Source: Jackrogersella multiformis (taxonomy: Eukaryota > Ascomycota > Sordariomycetes > Xylariales > Hypoxylaceae). From it: a DNA stretch of 64,000 nt. Made by a program: the position numbers and the translations under genes. This document shows positions 1 through 10,623 of this stretch, in pieces (the first letter of the stretch is position 1; the number at the start of each line of letters is the position of its first letter). The stretch is from contig CADCXD010000004.1 of NCBI GenBank assembly GCA_902806575.1, forward strand, positions 1,798,001-1,862,000, read 5' to 3'. The notes under the pieces are model-generated. The model was given only the letters and a program-made list of their open reading frames with translations, ran no database searches and was not told where the DNA came from.

Positions 1-1891
1 GTTTTAAGAACCTTTTTCTTTCCTTGGATGAATCTGTCGCTCGATTCACCTTGCAATCTGGATGGCTGATCTCGTCGATGGACAACGTAGGACTGGACAC
101 GCAAAGTGTAGAGACGAGACACATATCTGTTCTCAGAGCGGTAAGCTGGTAAAACCGAACCTGTTGTCTGGAAAGGCTACGCGCTGACTGGGTCGGCATA
201 TTTGAAGGCTTCACAGCAACTGGTGCCGGATGAAGATACATAGTCTGGAGCGCTGTGCTTGATGGTGCACATTGGAAAGCATCCAGCATGACAGACTCGC
301 TATGATATGCAACCCTGGACGGATCGCTTTTCACCATAATGACACAAAATAGGTCGACCCTGGTGTTACTGCTGGAATATATGTAGACTAGCGAGGCGGT
401 TCGCCCGGATGATACGGCCCCTGGAACAACGGCGAGCCTTAGGCTTTTGTCAAAGCTGTCTCTCAAGTGAGATACCGCGAGTATAATAGTCCACTGTTTC
501 CGTACTTCGCCCCAATCCTGCCCTGGAGCCGAATATACTCTGACCACAAATAATTTGGACGTGGTTAGGACAAAGACGTATTGGGGGTCTGTCAGGTTCT
601 CGTGCACATCTAGAACGTAATCTCGGTCCCCTTTCCCTACAAAATGCAGGTCGGGGAGGAACGAGTTATTTGTGAGATCTAGCAACTTAACGAGCTTTGG
701 GCTGCACAAAAGCAAGGTTGAAGATCGTACAAGTGGTGGAAAGGAGCCTTGCACTTGAGGGACATCTGCATCCTCCTCGATATCGAACGGATGCGATTCT
801 TCCGACGAGCAGGCAACCCAGAGTATTTTGTGCCATTGCGCCTCCTCTATGCCTTTGGAGGGGAGACGAGTCATAACGCCCTGCTTGATATGCCCACACT
901 TATCAAGGCTAACCTTCGGCTTTCCGGCTGATCTCACTTTGGTATGGGTGATATCCCAAATGCTCCAGAATCCACATTCGTCGATGAGCCCAAGTTGAGG
1001 CGGCCTTGATCTTACGCCAGGATTGAATGAAACATCTGAATGCAGATTCCCTCCAGTGCGGTCCTTGGACAGAAAGAATAGCGGATTTGCTGTGATACGA
1101 GAGGGTCTCCCTTCATTATTATATGCAGAGATCGTCGGTGACATTCGATACTCTGGCCGGAATACTTGCGTACCGGAGTCTCTCTGTATAACTATCCAGC
1201 GTGTCGGATCGTACCTTTTCAAGTCGACCACACTTTTCAAACGGCGGATAGGCCCTGCGAATGCTTCCTTGAAGAGAATCGATTCATCATCTTCCGTCAT
1301 GCCAGCAAGCCGCAGCGAAACACTATCATCGTCACCCCATTGCCATTCCTCTATGCTCGGTTTCGCTAGACGAAGGATATCCTTTCCTTGGCCCGTCACA
1401 ACTGCTACCAGCGGTGCACCAGAGGTTCTCTGTGAATCGCTAGTGTCGGTTAGCTCGCCAATTGCAAAAAGAGACGAGCTCCATGGCTCACCCCCGCGAG
1501 GCTGCAATGATGAATGCGAGGACAATAATTCGTCGTGGATAGATTCATTGCCCAGGCGAGCTTCGGGGTGGGCTTTCAGTAACCATTTCTGCTGTTTCTT
1601 GGTCGTCTGCCAGGCGGTGCTAGCTGACGAAACTGAAGATTGTGCACCAATAGCACCAAGAGTTGGACGCCATATCTTATAGGAGCCAAGCTGCTTGAAC
1701 ACAGGTGCTTCGTTATGGTATTAGCGTACTCAGGTAGGAGAAAATAGAATTACAGCTAGCTACTTACTACTTTGAGCGAAATTCCTCGTGGATTGCCATC
1801 CGCGATCCTCCGCCTTGTTTATACCATAGGGTAAATGTGAAAGGCGTCCTGCGTGTCCAATGGTTGATTCAGTGACTTGTCGGTCAGTCAT
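1..1891 (-). CDS. RRN6/TAF1C-like RNA polymerase I core-factor subunit (partial; C-terminus beyond the window)
   Basis: Likely subunit of the Pol I core factor that recruits RNA polymerase I to the rDNA promoter in the nucleolus. Two exons are visible on the minus strand, 1891-1768 and 1707 down to base 1, with a 60-nt GTAAGT...AAG intron joined in phase 1. The second exon stays open to the left edge, so about 610 residues are present and the C-terminus is missing. The propeller-like stretch has GLIDECGFWSIWDI followed by ILWVACS and FVLTTSKLFVVRVY, the pattern of Rrn6/TAF1C beta-propellers. I chose the ATG at 1891 (MTDRQVTEST, then GHAGRLSHLPYG, as in fungal Rrn6 N-termini). The frame is open further upstream but has no ATG before a stop. 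It is divergent from SPC25. The family call rests on recognition, not a search. Confidence 0.72.
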
Positions 1892-2684
1892 TCGGAGAGC
1901 AAAGCTCGATAGATATCGTCCCAAATGCTGACCGTCGTTGACCGTACATAGCGATGGCTTAAAGAGCCAAGATACCCGATCTAAGATCAAGTCACGAAAA
2001 TGTGTAATGGTATTCGTTGGGAAAGATGTTTAAGAATATGATATTTAAGTCAGGGATACATTACACATTTAGGTGAGAAATGAAAAGTAAGAAAAGTCGC
2101 ATGGGACTAGGTTAGTAAAGCTGGAGAGGTTGCTACTGCTACGGAATATAACAGGGAACAGTCTTACACCTACCTTAGGTACCTTTACCTTATCTTATCG
2201 TGCATATTACCTACCATGTGACTTCACACCTTAATAACTGGCAACTCTTTGTTAAATTTACAGACAATATAAGTGATTGCATTTTATTTGTATTTACATA
2301 TAATATAGAAACGTTTAAGATAAAGTATACTAATAATGAAAAATAAATAGGTTTCAAACAATTTAGAATAATTTATATCTATCTAACGGATGCTTGCGTT
2401 GAAACTTCAATAAGAGCTTGGTAGATCTGGTTCAATGGTAGCTGAAGAAGTACCTTAAGTGGAACCCGACCCACTACGGCGAACGGCGCTCGGCAACCAA
2501 AATAAACATTTATACTAGTTCGGCTAGACATTGGATAGATTTGTATGTACTCTGCATTAAATCCCAAATCATTCAAGCCTGAAGCTGTCGCATCACGATA
2601 GAATCAACCCAACACACCATCATCTACCAACCGAAGCAATCTGAGCAATCCGAATTACCCAATTGTCCAATTAAGCTTCCAGAA
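1892..2684. other. Intergenic, divergent promoter region of RRN6-like and SPC25
   Basis: The 793 bases between two divergently transcribed genes are AT-rich around 2260-2380 and carry one TACCTTAGGTACC-like palindrome near 2171. No convincing coding region is seen; the small minus-strand frame at 2379-2576 has no family signal. Confidence 0.6.
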
Positions 2685-3587
2685 ATGGCCTCCGCGTTTG
2701 AATCTTCCCTGTCCGCGAGCCTCAGCGGCCGACAGACGCTATCGGCATCGGCCCCGTCTATGGCAGATTCGCTGCCCAGCATCAACTTCGGCTTCGACGA
2801 GCTGCGCGATCGCATGGCAAAGTTCAGCGCGAGGTTCGATGCATTCATAGAGCAGGGACGCAAGCGCGTTTTAGAGGAGCGCAACCAGTTCCGGATGAAC
2901 GTCACCGAGCTACAAGGTACGAACCAGAATACGATCCCACCCTCTACTCTCTCTACTCTACCCTCTACCATATACTATACCATATACCCTTTCCCTTATA
3001 ATATCATAGCATAGCTGACAATCGTCGCAAAAACAACAGAGGACCAGCGCATGAAGAAGAAGGACATGGAGATCCTGCAGCACAAGACGAACACGCACCA
3101 GCAGATGATCTCCAAGGAGACGGCGGAGACGCAGGAGATGCAGGCGGCGATCGCGTCGCTCAGCGCGCAGCGCGACAAGAACAAGGCGACGCGGGACGCG
3201 CTGCAGCAGCAGATCGCGGAGACGCAGCGGGAGATCGAGGGGCGGCTGGCGGCGCAGCGGGCGCACGCGCAGTACGTGGAGTCGCAGAGCCGGTTCAACG
3301 TGCCGGAGCTGGACTTCTGGATGCAGAACCTGTGCCTGAAGATCGAGGGCGCGGGCCAGACCGACCGCCTCAAGTTCGTCTACACCCACATCGACGAGAA
3401 GAACTGGGAGCGCGAGGCCTGGTTCGAGCTCAGCACCTCTTCTAAGGACTACGACGTCCGCCACTGCAGGCCCAAGGTCGAGCGCGAGAAGGTCGACCGC
3501 GTCCTCGAGCGCGTCAACGAGACCAGGGACTTGGCCGTGCTGCTGAAGGGCATGCGGGAGTTGTTCGTGGAGGCCATGAAGGCGTGA
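2685..3587 (+). CDS. SPC25: Kinetochore protein Spc25 (NDC80 complex subunit)
   Basis: Subunit of the Ndc80-Nuf2-Spc24-Spc25 complex, which links kinetochores to spindle microtubules. Spc25 dimerises with Spc24 at the centromere end. Two exons, 2685-2916 and 3040-3587, flank a 123-nt intron (GTACGA...ACAG, phase 1), giving 259 residues. After a Ser-rich N-terminus, residues about 80-150 form a heptad-like coiled coil rich in Gln, Glu, Ala and Lys. The C-terminal globular domain begins at PELDFWMQNLCLKIEGAG and includes LKFVYTHIDEKNWEREAWFEL, the hallmark RWD-like segment of fungal Spc25. The end, ELFVEAMKA, is also typical. Exon 2 is noticeably GC-rich at third positions. MZT1 follows 558 bases downstream on the same strand. 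Confidence 0.93.
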
Positions 3588-4145
3588 AAGGCGTGATGGA
3601 TGCTATGTTATGACGCGGTATGATATGATGGGGCTATAGGTGGATTATGGTATAGGCGTCTGGAGTTTGATTAGGAAAACTTTATATCGCTGTCGCTTAA
3701 TCGGCCGAGATGATTCATGGAAGCGTGGTGAAGTTTGGCTTGGCTTTTGATGTCGAGAACAATTGCTTCCTTGTTTACTTTAAAGAAGATATTAACAAAT
3801 AAACGTAATGACACGTGCTCTACAAAGTGTATTAAGTGTATTTGCTACCAAGGTTTATTAGGAAAACTTTATACTAAGTGTAAAACGTCACTATCCTATC
3901 TCTTATTTCTTTTTCGTAACATATTATGAGACAACTGCAGCCAGCTGCGACCAAGTCAAGGCCTTCGATTCTTCAATTTCCCACCCCGCGACCCCACGCG
4001 TCTCCCGTCACTTACAACTTTCATCACCGCGTAGATTATCGGCGCAACTTCGATATCTTAAAAACCTTCGCCTAAGAGTCCTCAACACTACCAGGTACAT
4101 TGATTACGCTACCTGTACTCCGCTAGAGCGTATTAACTGGTCACT
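3588..4145. other. Intergenic between SPC25 and MZT1
   Basis: These 558 bases separate two genes on the same strand and must hold the SPC25 3' end and the MZT1 promoter. A short near-duplicate, TAGGAAAACTTTATA, occurs at about 3671 and 3860. The segment from 3930 to 4140 is C-rich and promoter-like. No coding evidence is seen. Confidence 0.5.
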
Positions 4146-4580
4146 ATGCCGCCGCCAGCAGCCGCCGCCAAAGACGACAACGAGAAGCAGGCGGCCGCCC
4201 AACAAGCCGTCGACATCCTGCACGAGATATCCACCATCCTCGTAAGTCTACATATAGCTCGCCGAGGCCCACCCACCGCAAAATTTGTATATATAAGCCG
4301 AGCAAGATTAACGTTGAGGTATTTTTGAACGAACAATAGAACTGCCATCTCGACCGCCGCACGCTCTCGATCTGCATCTCCATGATCGAGAATGGCGTGA
4401 ACCCGGAGGCACTAGCGGTAAGTCCGAATTCTCACACTACGGAAATATATATGTATAGGTACATATATATATACATACATAATCGAAGGCTGACTCACTA
4501 CGTGCCGTTTCTAGAACGTCGTCCAATTTCTGCGTAAGGAAGCACAAAAGGCGGAGTTTGCACAGGAAACCAGTCGATGA
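4146..4580 (+). CDS. MZT1: Mitotic-spindle organizing protein 1 (MOZART1), gamma-tubulin complex component
   Basis: A very small conserved protein that binds the N-terminal regions of gamma-tubulin complex proteins and is needed for microtubule nucleation at spindle poles. Three exons, 4146-4241, 4340-4417 and 4515-4580, encode 79 residues. Both introns are phase 0 (98 and 97 nt, GTAAGT donors, TAG acceptors). The core reads VDILHEISTIL, then LDRRTLSICISMIENGVNPEALA, then VVQFLRKE, which is the complete MOZART1 family signature spread exactly over the exon joins. An Ala-rich charged N-terminus (PPPAAAAKDDNEKQAAAQQ) precedes it. The exons are too small to stand out as open frames, so automated annotation could miss the gene. 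It lies just downstream of SPC25 and is convergent with the CHY/RING gene. Confidence 0.95.
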
Positions 4581-5031
4581 GATATGGAGTGTCCCCAGGA
4601 AGCACGGCACTGTCTTTGGACGTCCCGAGACTGCGACAGCACTTGGGAAGCACGGCGTTCGGAGTTTTAACTTAAGACTCGTAAGTCATGGATGTTTGTG
4701 CCAAGTACATAGTAAGAGCATGCCATACCATGCCATGCCATGCAGAATAATGCCACGCTTTTAGTTCTCCGTATGCAAAAGTATGCCTAGGTACCTGATC
4801 ATGAGCATCAACATTCTCCTAAAGTTTTTCAGGCGTCAGGGTGTTGAGACAGAACGCTCATCTATAGGTAACCAATATGCCAATTTCATGCCGACCCATC
4901 TGCGTATACTTGCTACCAACCATTTCCTTGAATCCCACTGGTATTTCCTAATGCACTTGAATGAATGCTGTACCTGAACGCCACCCATATATCGATCCTA
5001 AACCAGCCAACCCGGTTCTTATTCGTTGCAC
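4581..5031. other. Intergenic, convergent 3' regions
   Basis: The 451 bases between the 3' ends of MZT1 and the CHY/RING gene include repeated GCATGCCATACCATGCCATGCC units near 4715-4745. No gene is supported here. Confidence 0.5.
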
Positions 5032-7103
5032 TTAACGATGGCCGAGCAGCTCAAAGTCGTCCACGTCGTCTTCTTCTTCTCCTTCCTCTCCGTCGTCCTC
5101 GTCTTCTGAAGACGATACAGTCTCGCCTTCCGAGGCGTCCGCGTCGTCATCTTCGTCTTCGTTTGACGTGATGCTACGAGGGACTCGACTCCAAAACCCT
5201 AACATGTCTTCCCTATCTTCCTCTTCGGCCTCCACAAGGGAGTAGCCCGCCGGGGGGTTCCAAGCAAGCGCTGAGTGAGCAGGCGGCGATACCGAACGTG
5301 CGAATCGGTCCGGGATATCCGATTCCGTGATGGTCGAGTAAATGGTCGACCGCGCGATGTTAGATGAGTGGCGCCTTCTTATATCACGAGCCTGAGCCCT
5401 ATCGCTTGCCTCGGCCACACCCGGGCCTCTCGAAGCAAACTGTACCTCTCGTCCGACTAAGTCGGTTTCGATCGAGTCGTTAGCCATGCCAAGTATCCGG
5501 AGTTGGGCGGTGTTATATGACGAGCAGACACCACATTTTAGACCAAGCCAATGATATTTAACTGAACTCTTGGCCGAGCAGTCGTTACATAGAACCAACG
5601 CTCGCGTGTCTTGAAATTCGGGCGGCATAGGTTGCGTTTGGATGGCGATGCCAAGATTTCGGAATTGCAGCTCCATATTTACAAGGCTCTTATTACAAAT
5701 TGGGCATTTATAGGCAACCTTCATATGTTGGTCGAGGCATTGCTGGTGGATGCTGTGTCCGCACTTCATGAAGCACACAGCCTTCGGTGACGTGAACATA
5801 TAATCGCCGCATATGGGACAATCACAGTCCGTAGATCTCTCGATGCACTTGTGGTCCTTTTCCTTGCCTATGGCGATGCAGGCGCAACACGTCTGTTTAT
5901 AGTCAGTCAGTTAAGCCTATATGAGGTCAGGAATAGTAGTCCCACCTTGCAGTGGAAGAAATCTTTACCGATCCCTCTTCCGATTCTACAGATACCACAG
6001 TCGTTACAATGGTAGACCGGCTTGTCGGGATCGTCATTCCACAGTTTGCATATGCTGCAGTAATACCGCGCCGCCGACGCACCGCAGGACACGCAAACAT
6101 CACCGGCTCTCTGGGCAGTGCCGCAAAACATGCATAGCATATTCTTGGTATTTTTTCTGATCAAGTTGTGTTCCTCTACCCTATCGTGACAGAACCGACA
6201 CGTGTACCATCGGTTACACGTGAAGCATTGAAGTTTGACATTCCGCCTATAATGTTCGCAACCGAAGGAGCGGTAATCCGAATCTTCGGGATCTTCCGCA
6301 TCCTCACCGGCATCCGATGACGGGACCCTCAGCGGCGCAAACGTGGGTTGCAGATCCTCAGGCGTAAGGTCAAATTCCCCCGGGGTTGAGGTCTCGTCCA
6401 AGAGATTCTGCCAAAACTTGAACGATTCTAGAGGACCCTGAGAACGCCGCTGCTCTGAGACCGTGGGGCTGGAGGGCGTAAGCGGTCGATCTATCGGTAG
6501 TACCTTCTTAAGCTGAGTATAGTCTTCTATTAATAGTTGGTGCATCAGGCGAGCTTTCTCAGGTGCGTCGACATCCCGTGCTTGAATGGCGAATATACGC
6601 TTCCTCAACAAACCCATACCGTCATCCTCAGGCAGAGATCTTCGCCGTCCTATCCCCGACGGAGAGAGGTCGGCTGGGGATAATGGGGATAATAGACCAT
6701 CTGTCACCATATTCGAACTAATTATAGGCATCGATTCATGTTCGCTTTCTAGGCTTCGTATGTCGGTCTCGCGAATGTGTATATCGGGGTCATGTGAGCC
6801 ATTTGAGCTAACACGGCGAACGAGATTGGGATGGTCGGTCATATCACTACGCGGATTTAGATGAACGGAACTCCGTGACGAAGGAGATGATAGTATGCTT
6901 CCGTCTACTTCGTCACCCAAGTAAGAATCCTCCTCCGTCTCGGAAATAGCATCCTCGTGGATTTCTTTCGACTCTCGATTTTTTTCAGGGGATAAACTAG
7001 ACTCAGGGGTCTCAGGGGTGGGTAAGTTGCCTGATGATCGTGAGAACCGTCGTGCTTGTCGTATGACCGGGTTCACCAGGAAGTCGGTGACTAGGGATGC
7101 CAT
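5032..7103 (-). CDS. CHY-, CTCHY- and RING-type zinc-finger protein (Pirh2/RCHY1-like E3 ubiquitin ligase)
   Basis: Probable RING E3 ubiquitin ligase of the Pirh2/RCHY1 family, with three zinc modules in series. Exons 7103-5946 and 5892-5032 flank a 53-nt phase-0 intron (GTGGGA...ACAG), giving 672 residues. The Ser/Asp/Glu-rich N-terminal 270 residues look disordered. The CHY finger starts at about residue 281 (GCEHYRRNVKLQC...CRFCHD), followed by the CTCHY finger (YYCSICKLW...YHCNDCGICRIG) that spans the splice join (DFFHCK | TCCACIA). The RING then runs CDCPICGDYM...MKCGHSIHQQCLDQH...YKCPICNKS, and a zinc ribbon with four Cys follows (LCNDC...GLKCGVC). The C-terminal 100 residues are Ser- and Asp/Glu-rich. 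Compared with about 260 residues in animal Pirh2, fungal members carry these long extensions. Confidence 0.93.
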
Positions 7104-7990
7104 GGGGAAAAGGAGAGGAGAGACTACAATTCGATACTAGGTATGAAGTCTGCTCATTGTTAATCTTGACAAAACATGAATAGGTAGGTAATTCAAAAAA
7201 AATATAGAATAGAACAAAGATAATTCAAAGTACTTCAATGTCAAAAAAAGCAAAAACAAAATGTTGCAAAACCTATCATTGGTCTTAAGATGTTCGCCTG
7301 CTTGAGGATAAAACTCGTCTTTCGGGAATGTACCTAGTAATAAGCCACAGGAGCACAGAAGCACAGAAGCGTGCTTAGATCAGTCCAAAAAAGCGAGTGA
7401 CATCAGGTGGATACTTGGATTTGGTTGGATTGGGTTGGATTTAGTGGATAGTTGATCTTGGATCGAAACCTTGGAACTGGATGGCGTCGAATCAATTTAA
7501 TATTCCCAGTTATAGTGATATATATACCCCGCCTACACCGTTCTATCGCAGCTTAATCATTTATTGAATTGATACTTTTGTGTATCCAATAGTACTAGCT
7601 AAGCTGTCAAAGTACATGATAGTTACAAGTCACAAGATAGATTAATAAAGCTGCATTAGTGCGTAAATACGGGTAGCCTAGGTGCATACCTAGCCTCGGC
7701 ACCCTTTTTTTTTTCTTTTTCTTTTTACAACCACCACGAGACGTTACCTAAGAAGTGATTAATTGGTCTATCAAAGCCACACCGAAAAGTGACCAATGAA
7801 CAGACAATAATAAAACACAAAAGCAGTTCCTCCATTATATCGAATGTATTTCTGCTAGCCTACCTACCTACCTAGGTATCGACGCCAGAGGAACTAGTGG
7901 ATAATAGATAATATTGTCTACACCAATATCGAAAGGCGTAAAGGCGTTTGGATCAATACTCGCATTGGATTCCAGTTAAGGGTTGCAATA
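7104..7990. other. Intergenic, divergent promoters
   Basis: The 887 bases between the CHY/RING gene and the LYR gene are AT-rich, with a pyrimidine tract at 7705-7727 and an (ACCT)n/AGGT palindrome at 7861-7876. No coding evidence is seen. Confidence 0.5.
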
Positions 7991-8446
7991 ATGACCGACC
8001 TCACAGTTGTTCATGCATATCGACACCTATATCGTGGGCTGCTTCATGCCGTTCAGTTCTCACACCCGGCTCGATTTATAGCCCTGAACCAGCTAAGGAA
8101 ATCGTTCCGCGATAAACAGGCCAAACTCGATCCCCGGAGCATAGTTAGGACGGTGCGCTTTCTTGAAGCAGCTGCCAGGACTCGCGGGATAGAACATACT
8201 ATTCTTAAAAACATCTTATTAACTACTTATTACCGGCACAATAGTTACCAGAGACCTTGGAAACTTGTAGAACAAGCATGGAAGAGCCCCAAGTAAGTCA
8301 TACCTCCGAAGTTCACTTTGTCGATAGCTGACAAGTCCTTCAGGAGAGAAAAGGATTTTGAAAAACATATCTCGAAGACGGTATTCAACCACTATGATAT
8401 GACCATTGCCATGCTCAACAAGTCTATGGGTTTATGCTTGCGGTAG
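7991..8446 (+). CDS. Small fungal LYR-motif (DUF1763-like) protein, probably mitochondrial
   Basis: Exons 7991-8292 and 8344-8446 are joined across a 51-nt intron (GTAAGT, branch GCTGAC, acceptor CAG) to give 134 residues. The N-terminal helix reads VHAYRHLYRGLLHAVQFS, containing the Leu-Tyr-Arg tripeptide and downstream Phe (PARF) of LYR proteins, which are typically mitochondrial assembly factors or subunits that bind acyl-carrier protein. A second helical block runs TVRFLEAAARTRGIEHTILKNIL. The C-terminus reads HYDMTIAMLNKSMGLCLR, which I believe is conserved in the fungal DUF1763 group. The biochemical role is not known to me. The frame ends at TAG 8444, but coding-like sequence in another frame follows immediately, so the C-terminal boundary deserves a check. 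Confidence 0.75.
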
Positions 8447-9128
8447 GATACTGCTCGCAGCACAACTGAGAGCACTAAGATGGCTGGAACGCATTCATTT
8501 GCCGGCTTCATTACGTGGTCCACCAAATATTGAGGTTTCATTTAGAACACTCGATCCAGTTCTATCGTATATCTCCAAGCTTCCCCGCGAATCTTTCCGT
8601 CCTGGTGGTCCCCTCGATTGGCTCCAGGCTGAAATTTTGGCTGACGTCGACCTGTCACTTACACGCACCCCTCCCGGAAAATCCCCAGACTCCACGAAAA
8701 CTTGGAGTTGGATCAATTAAACACCAATTGTCGATGGGTTACATGCAGAAGCTTAAGTGTTTCGAATCTAAGCAGGGCATGAGTCATGCCCTCATCAAGA
8801 AATACGGTAAAGAAGCAGGCAACTATATATCCAAGGGCACGAGCTCTAAGACAACGGCTATCTGAGTTTTATGCCACATTCGGCTTATGGCGAAGAAATG
8901 GTCAGGTCAATTAAGACTATCATTCTTGACAAAAGAGTTGGATTTCTCACGGATGGCTCAGCACGTCCATCAAGGGATGATCGACTCCAACTTTCCCCGA
9001 TACGTCAGCCAGCCATCCGCCAAATATTTGAACCTGCAGATGGTATCTACCTAGCAAATGAGGTAGCATATCAGGTTAAAGAAGCAATCAGGGTAGTACT
9101 GGCCGATCTACTACATACGTACGGATAG
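8447..9128 (+). other. Unassigned coding-like stretch with broken frames
   Basis: Immediately after the LYR gene, one plus frame stays open to 8720 and reads like real protein (RALRWLERIHLPASLRGPP, then PRESFRPGGPLDWLQAEIL). A second frame is open around 8826-8912 (ARALRQRLSEFYATFGLWRR), and the first frame reopens at 8871-9128 with a helical-looking end (ANEVAYQVKEAIRVVLADLLH). I could not find splice sites of normal intron length that join these. It may be an intron-containing gene I failed to resolve, a decayed gene, or a 3' extension of the LYR gene. I do not recognise a family. Confidence 0.3.
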
Positions 9129-10623
9129 GACAAAGAAAAGTACCGATGTATGGGACGCCAAAGAAACGGAATATATATGCCTTGCCTACTCAGGTAGCTT
9201 ATGTTCATTGACAGATTGGAGCACCTTGTGAGATTATTGTTGATCCGGCCAACTATCTAATCAATTGCCTATACTTGTTCCTATATTTGTTGGAGTATTC
9301 CGTACGTATATGCGAACTGAAGTTTTGAAATAGGATAGTCAGGCGTCTACTTAGGTATGTATATACTGATACTTCTTAGACACGTCGGTTGTATGAGCTA
9401 GTTTTAGCAATGACGCCACGGAAATCGGAAATGGAACGAAAACGCATCTTCAACATTTCACCTACTGTATTTTGCCTCTCCGATCTTTTTAAGGTATTAG
9501 TAGACAGGCCTAGACTATGTGGCGAGCTGCAACAGACAGCCTGTGAACTCTGACCGAAGACGTACAATTCATACATATATTTACATATATATACATAGTA
9601 CCGGTATATAAGGATTTTGGAGCAAGTGATTTGAATGGTGATCTGAATAGTAATCTGACTGATTCAATAAAACTAGGTACCTAATGCTGTTTAACGTAGA
9701 TAGCTGTGCAATTTCCCTAATCAGGGGCTTATAATGGGCTGCTTTCACCACCTAGGACCACTGTTCCTAGCATGGGCTGCTTGGTGACTTCAACAACGAT
9801 CGATTCTCAGTCCATTTCCCCTCCTCTAGCCGTCTTCTCAAGGTTTTACCTGGAAGTACCCGGGGAACGTACCCATAATTCTTATATTTCTTCCGTAGTG
9901 TTTCCCCATAAATGGACACGGGTACAAATCGTCCAACCGTTCGAGGGCGTTGCTTCCTTGTACCTCCCTTGTATTATGTACCTAGGTACCTTCTTGTAAT
10001 CCCCTGCACCCCCTGCCGTCCGACAGCCTCCATTTCTGCTAAATGTCCTTGTTCCACCCAGCTCTAGCCATCCACACAATCCAATCCAATCCAATCCACA
10101 CACACACACACACACACACGCACACACACACACAAACTTCCCAACTACGTAACTTCTGGGATCTAATGCTCATTCTTTGTATGCGAGAACAAACCCCGCA
10201 GAGAGGAAGACCTTGGAGCAAATCTTAGCATCCTGAAGGTCAATTGGCCCTGTTTGCAGTAGTAGACAACAATTCATCGTATTAAGCAATATATTGCTGT
10301 GTGCGGATGAAATACATCAGTACTCGTACTCGTCTTTAGATTACCACCATTACCTACATACAACATACAACATACAACAATATCTCATAATCATACTCAT
10401 ACTCATACCTCCTCTCTGCGATTAATTCCATCATCCTTCGACCCCGCATCGTCCTTCCAACAAAATCCATCGAGTCCTCATAGTTCGGGATCTTGATGGC
10501 ATATCTCTTGCTAGCAGGAGACGCTATTGTATCGCGACCACGCCGATGACTCTGGTCCTCACCTCGAGGCCATTGTCTGAAGCTTCCCCCGCAATACGGC
10601 TTCCGCTGCTAAGAGACTGAGCC
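9129..10623. other. Intergenic with simple repeats
   Basis: About 1.5 kb upstream of the mitochondrial carrier gene. It holds a CA-dinucleotide tract at 10097-10134, repeated CATAC/CATACAACA units at 10357-10408 and several TACCTAGGTA palindromes. No supported gene is present. Confidence 0.5.
10097..10134. repeat. (CA)n microsatellite
   Basis: Nineteen CA units with a single A-to-G change (CG) at about 10119-10120, preceded by four CCAAT repeats (10080-10096). Confidence 0.95.

Noticed and set aside
1023..1682. 219-codon plus-strand frame
   Set aside because: Antisense to the RRN6-like exon, whose frame runs on to the window edge with family motifs.
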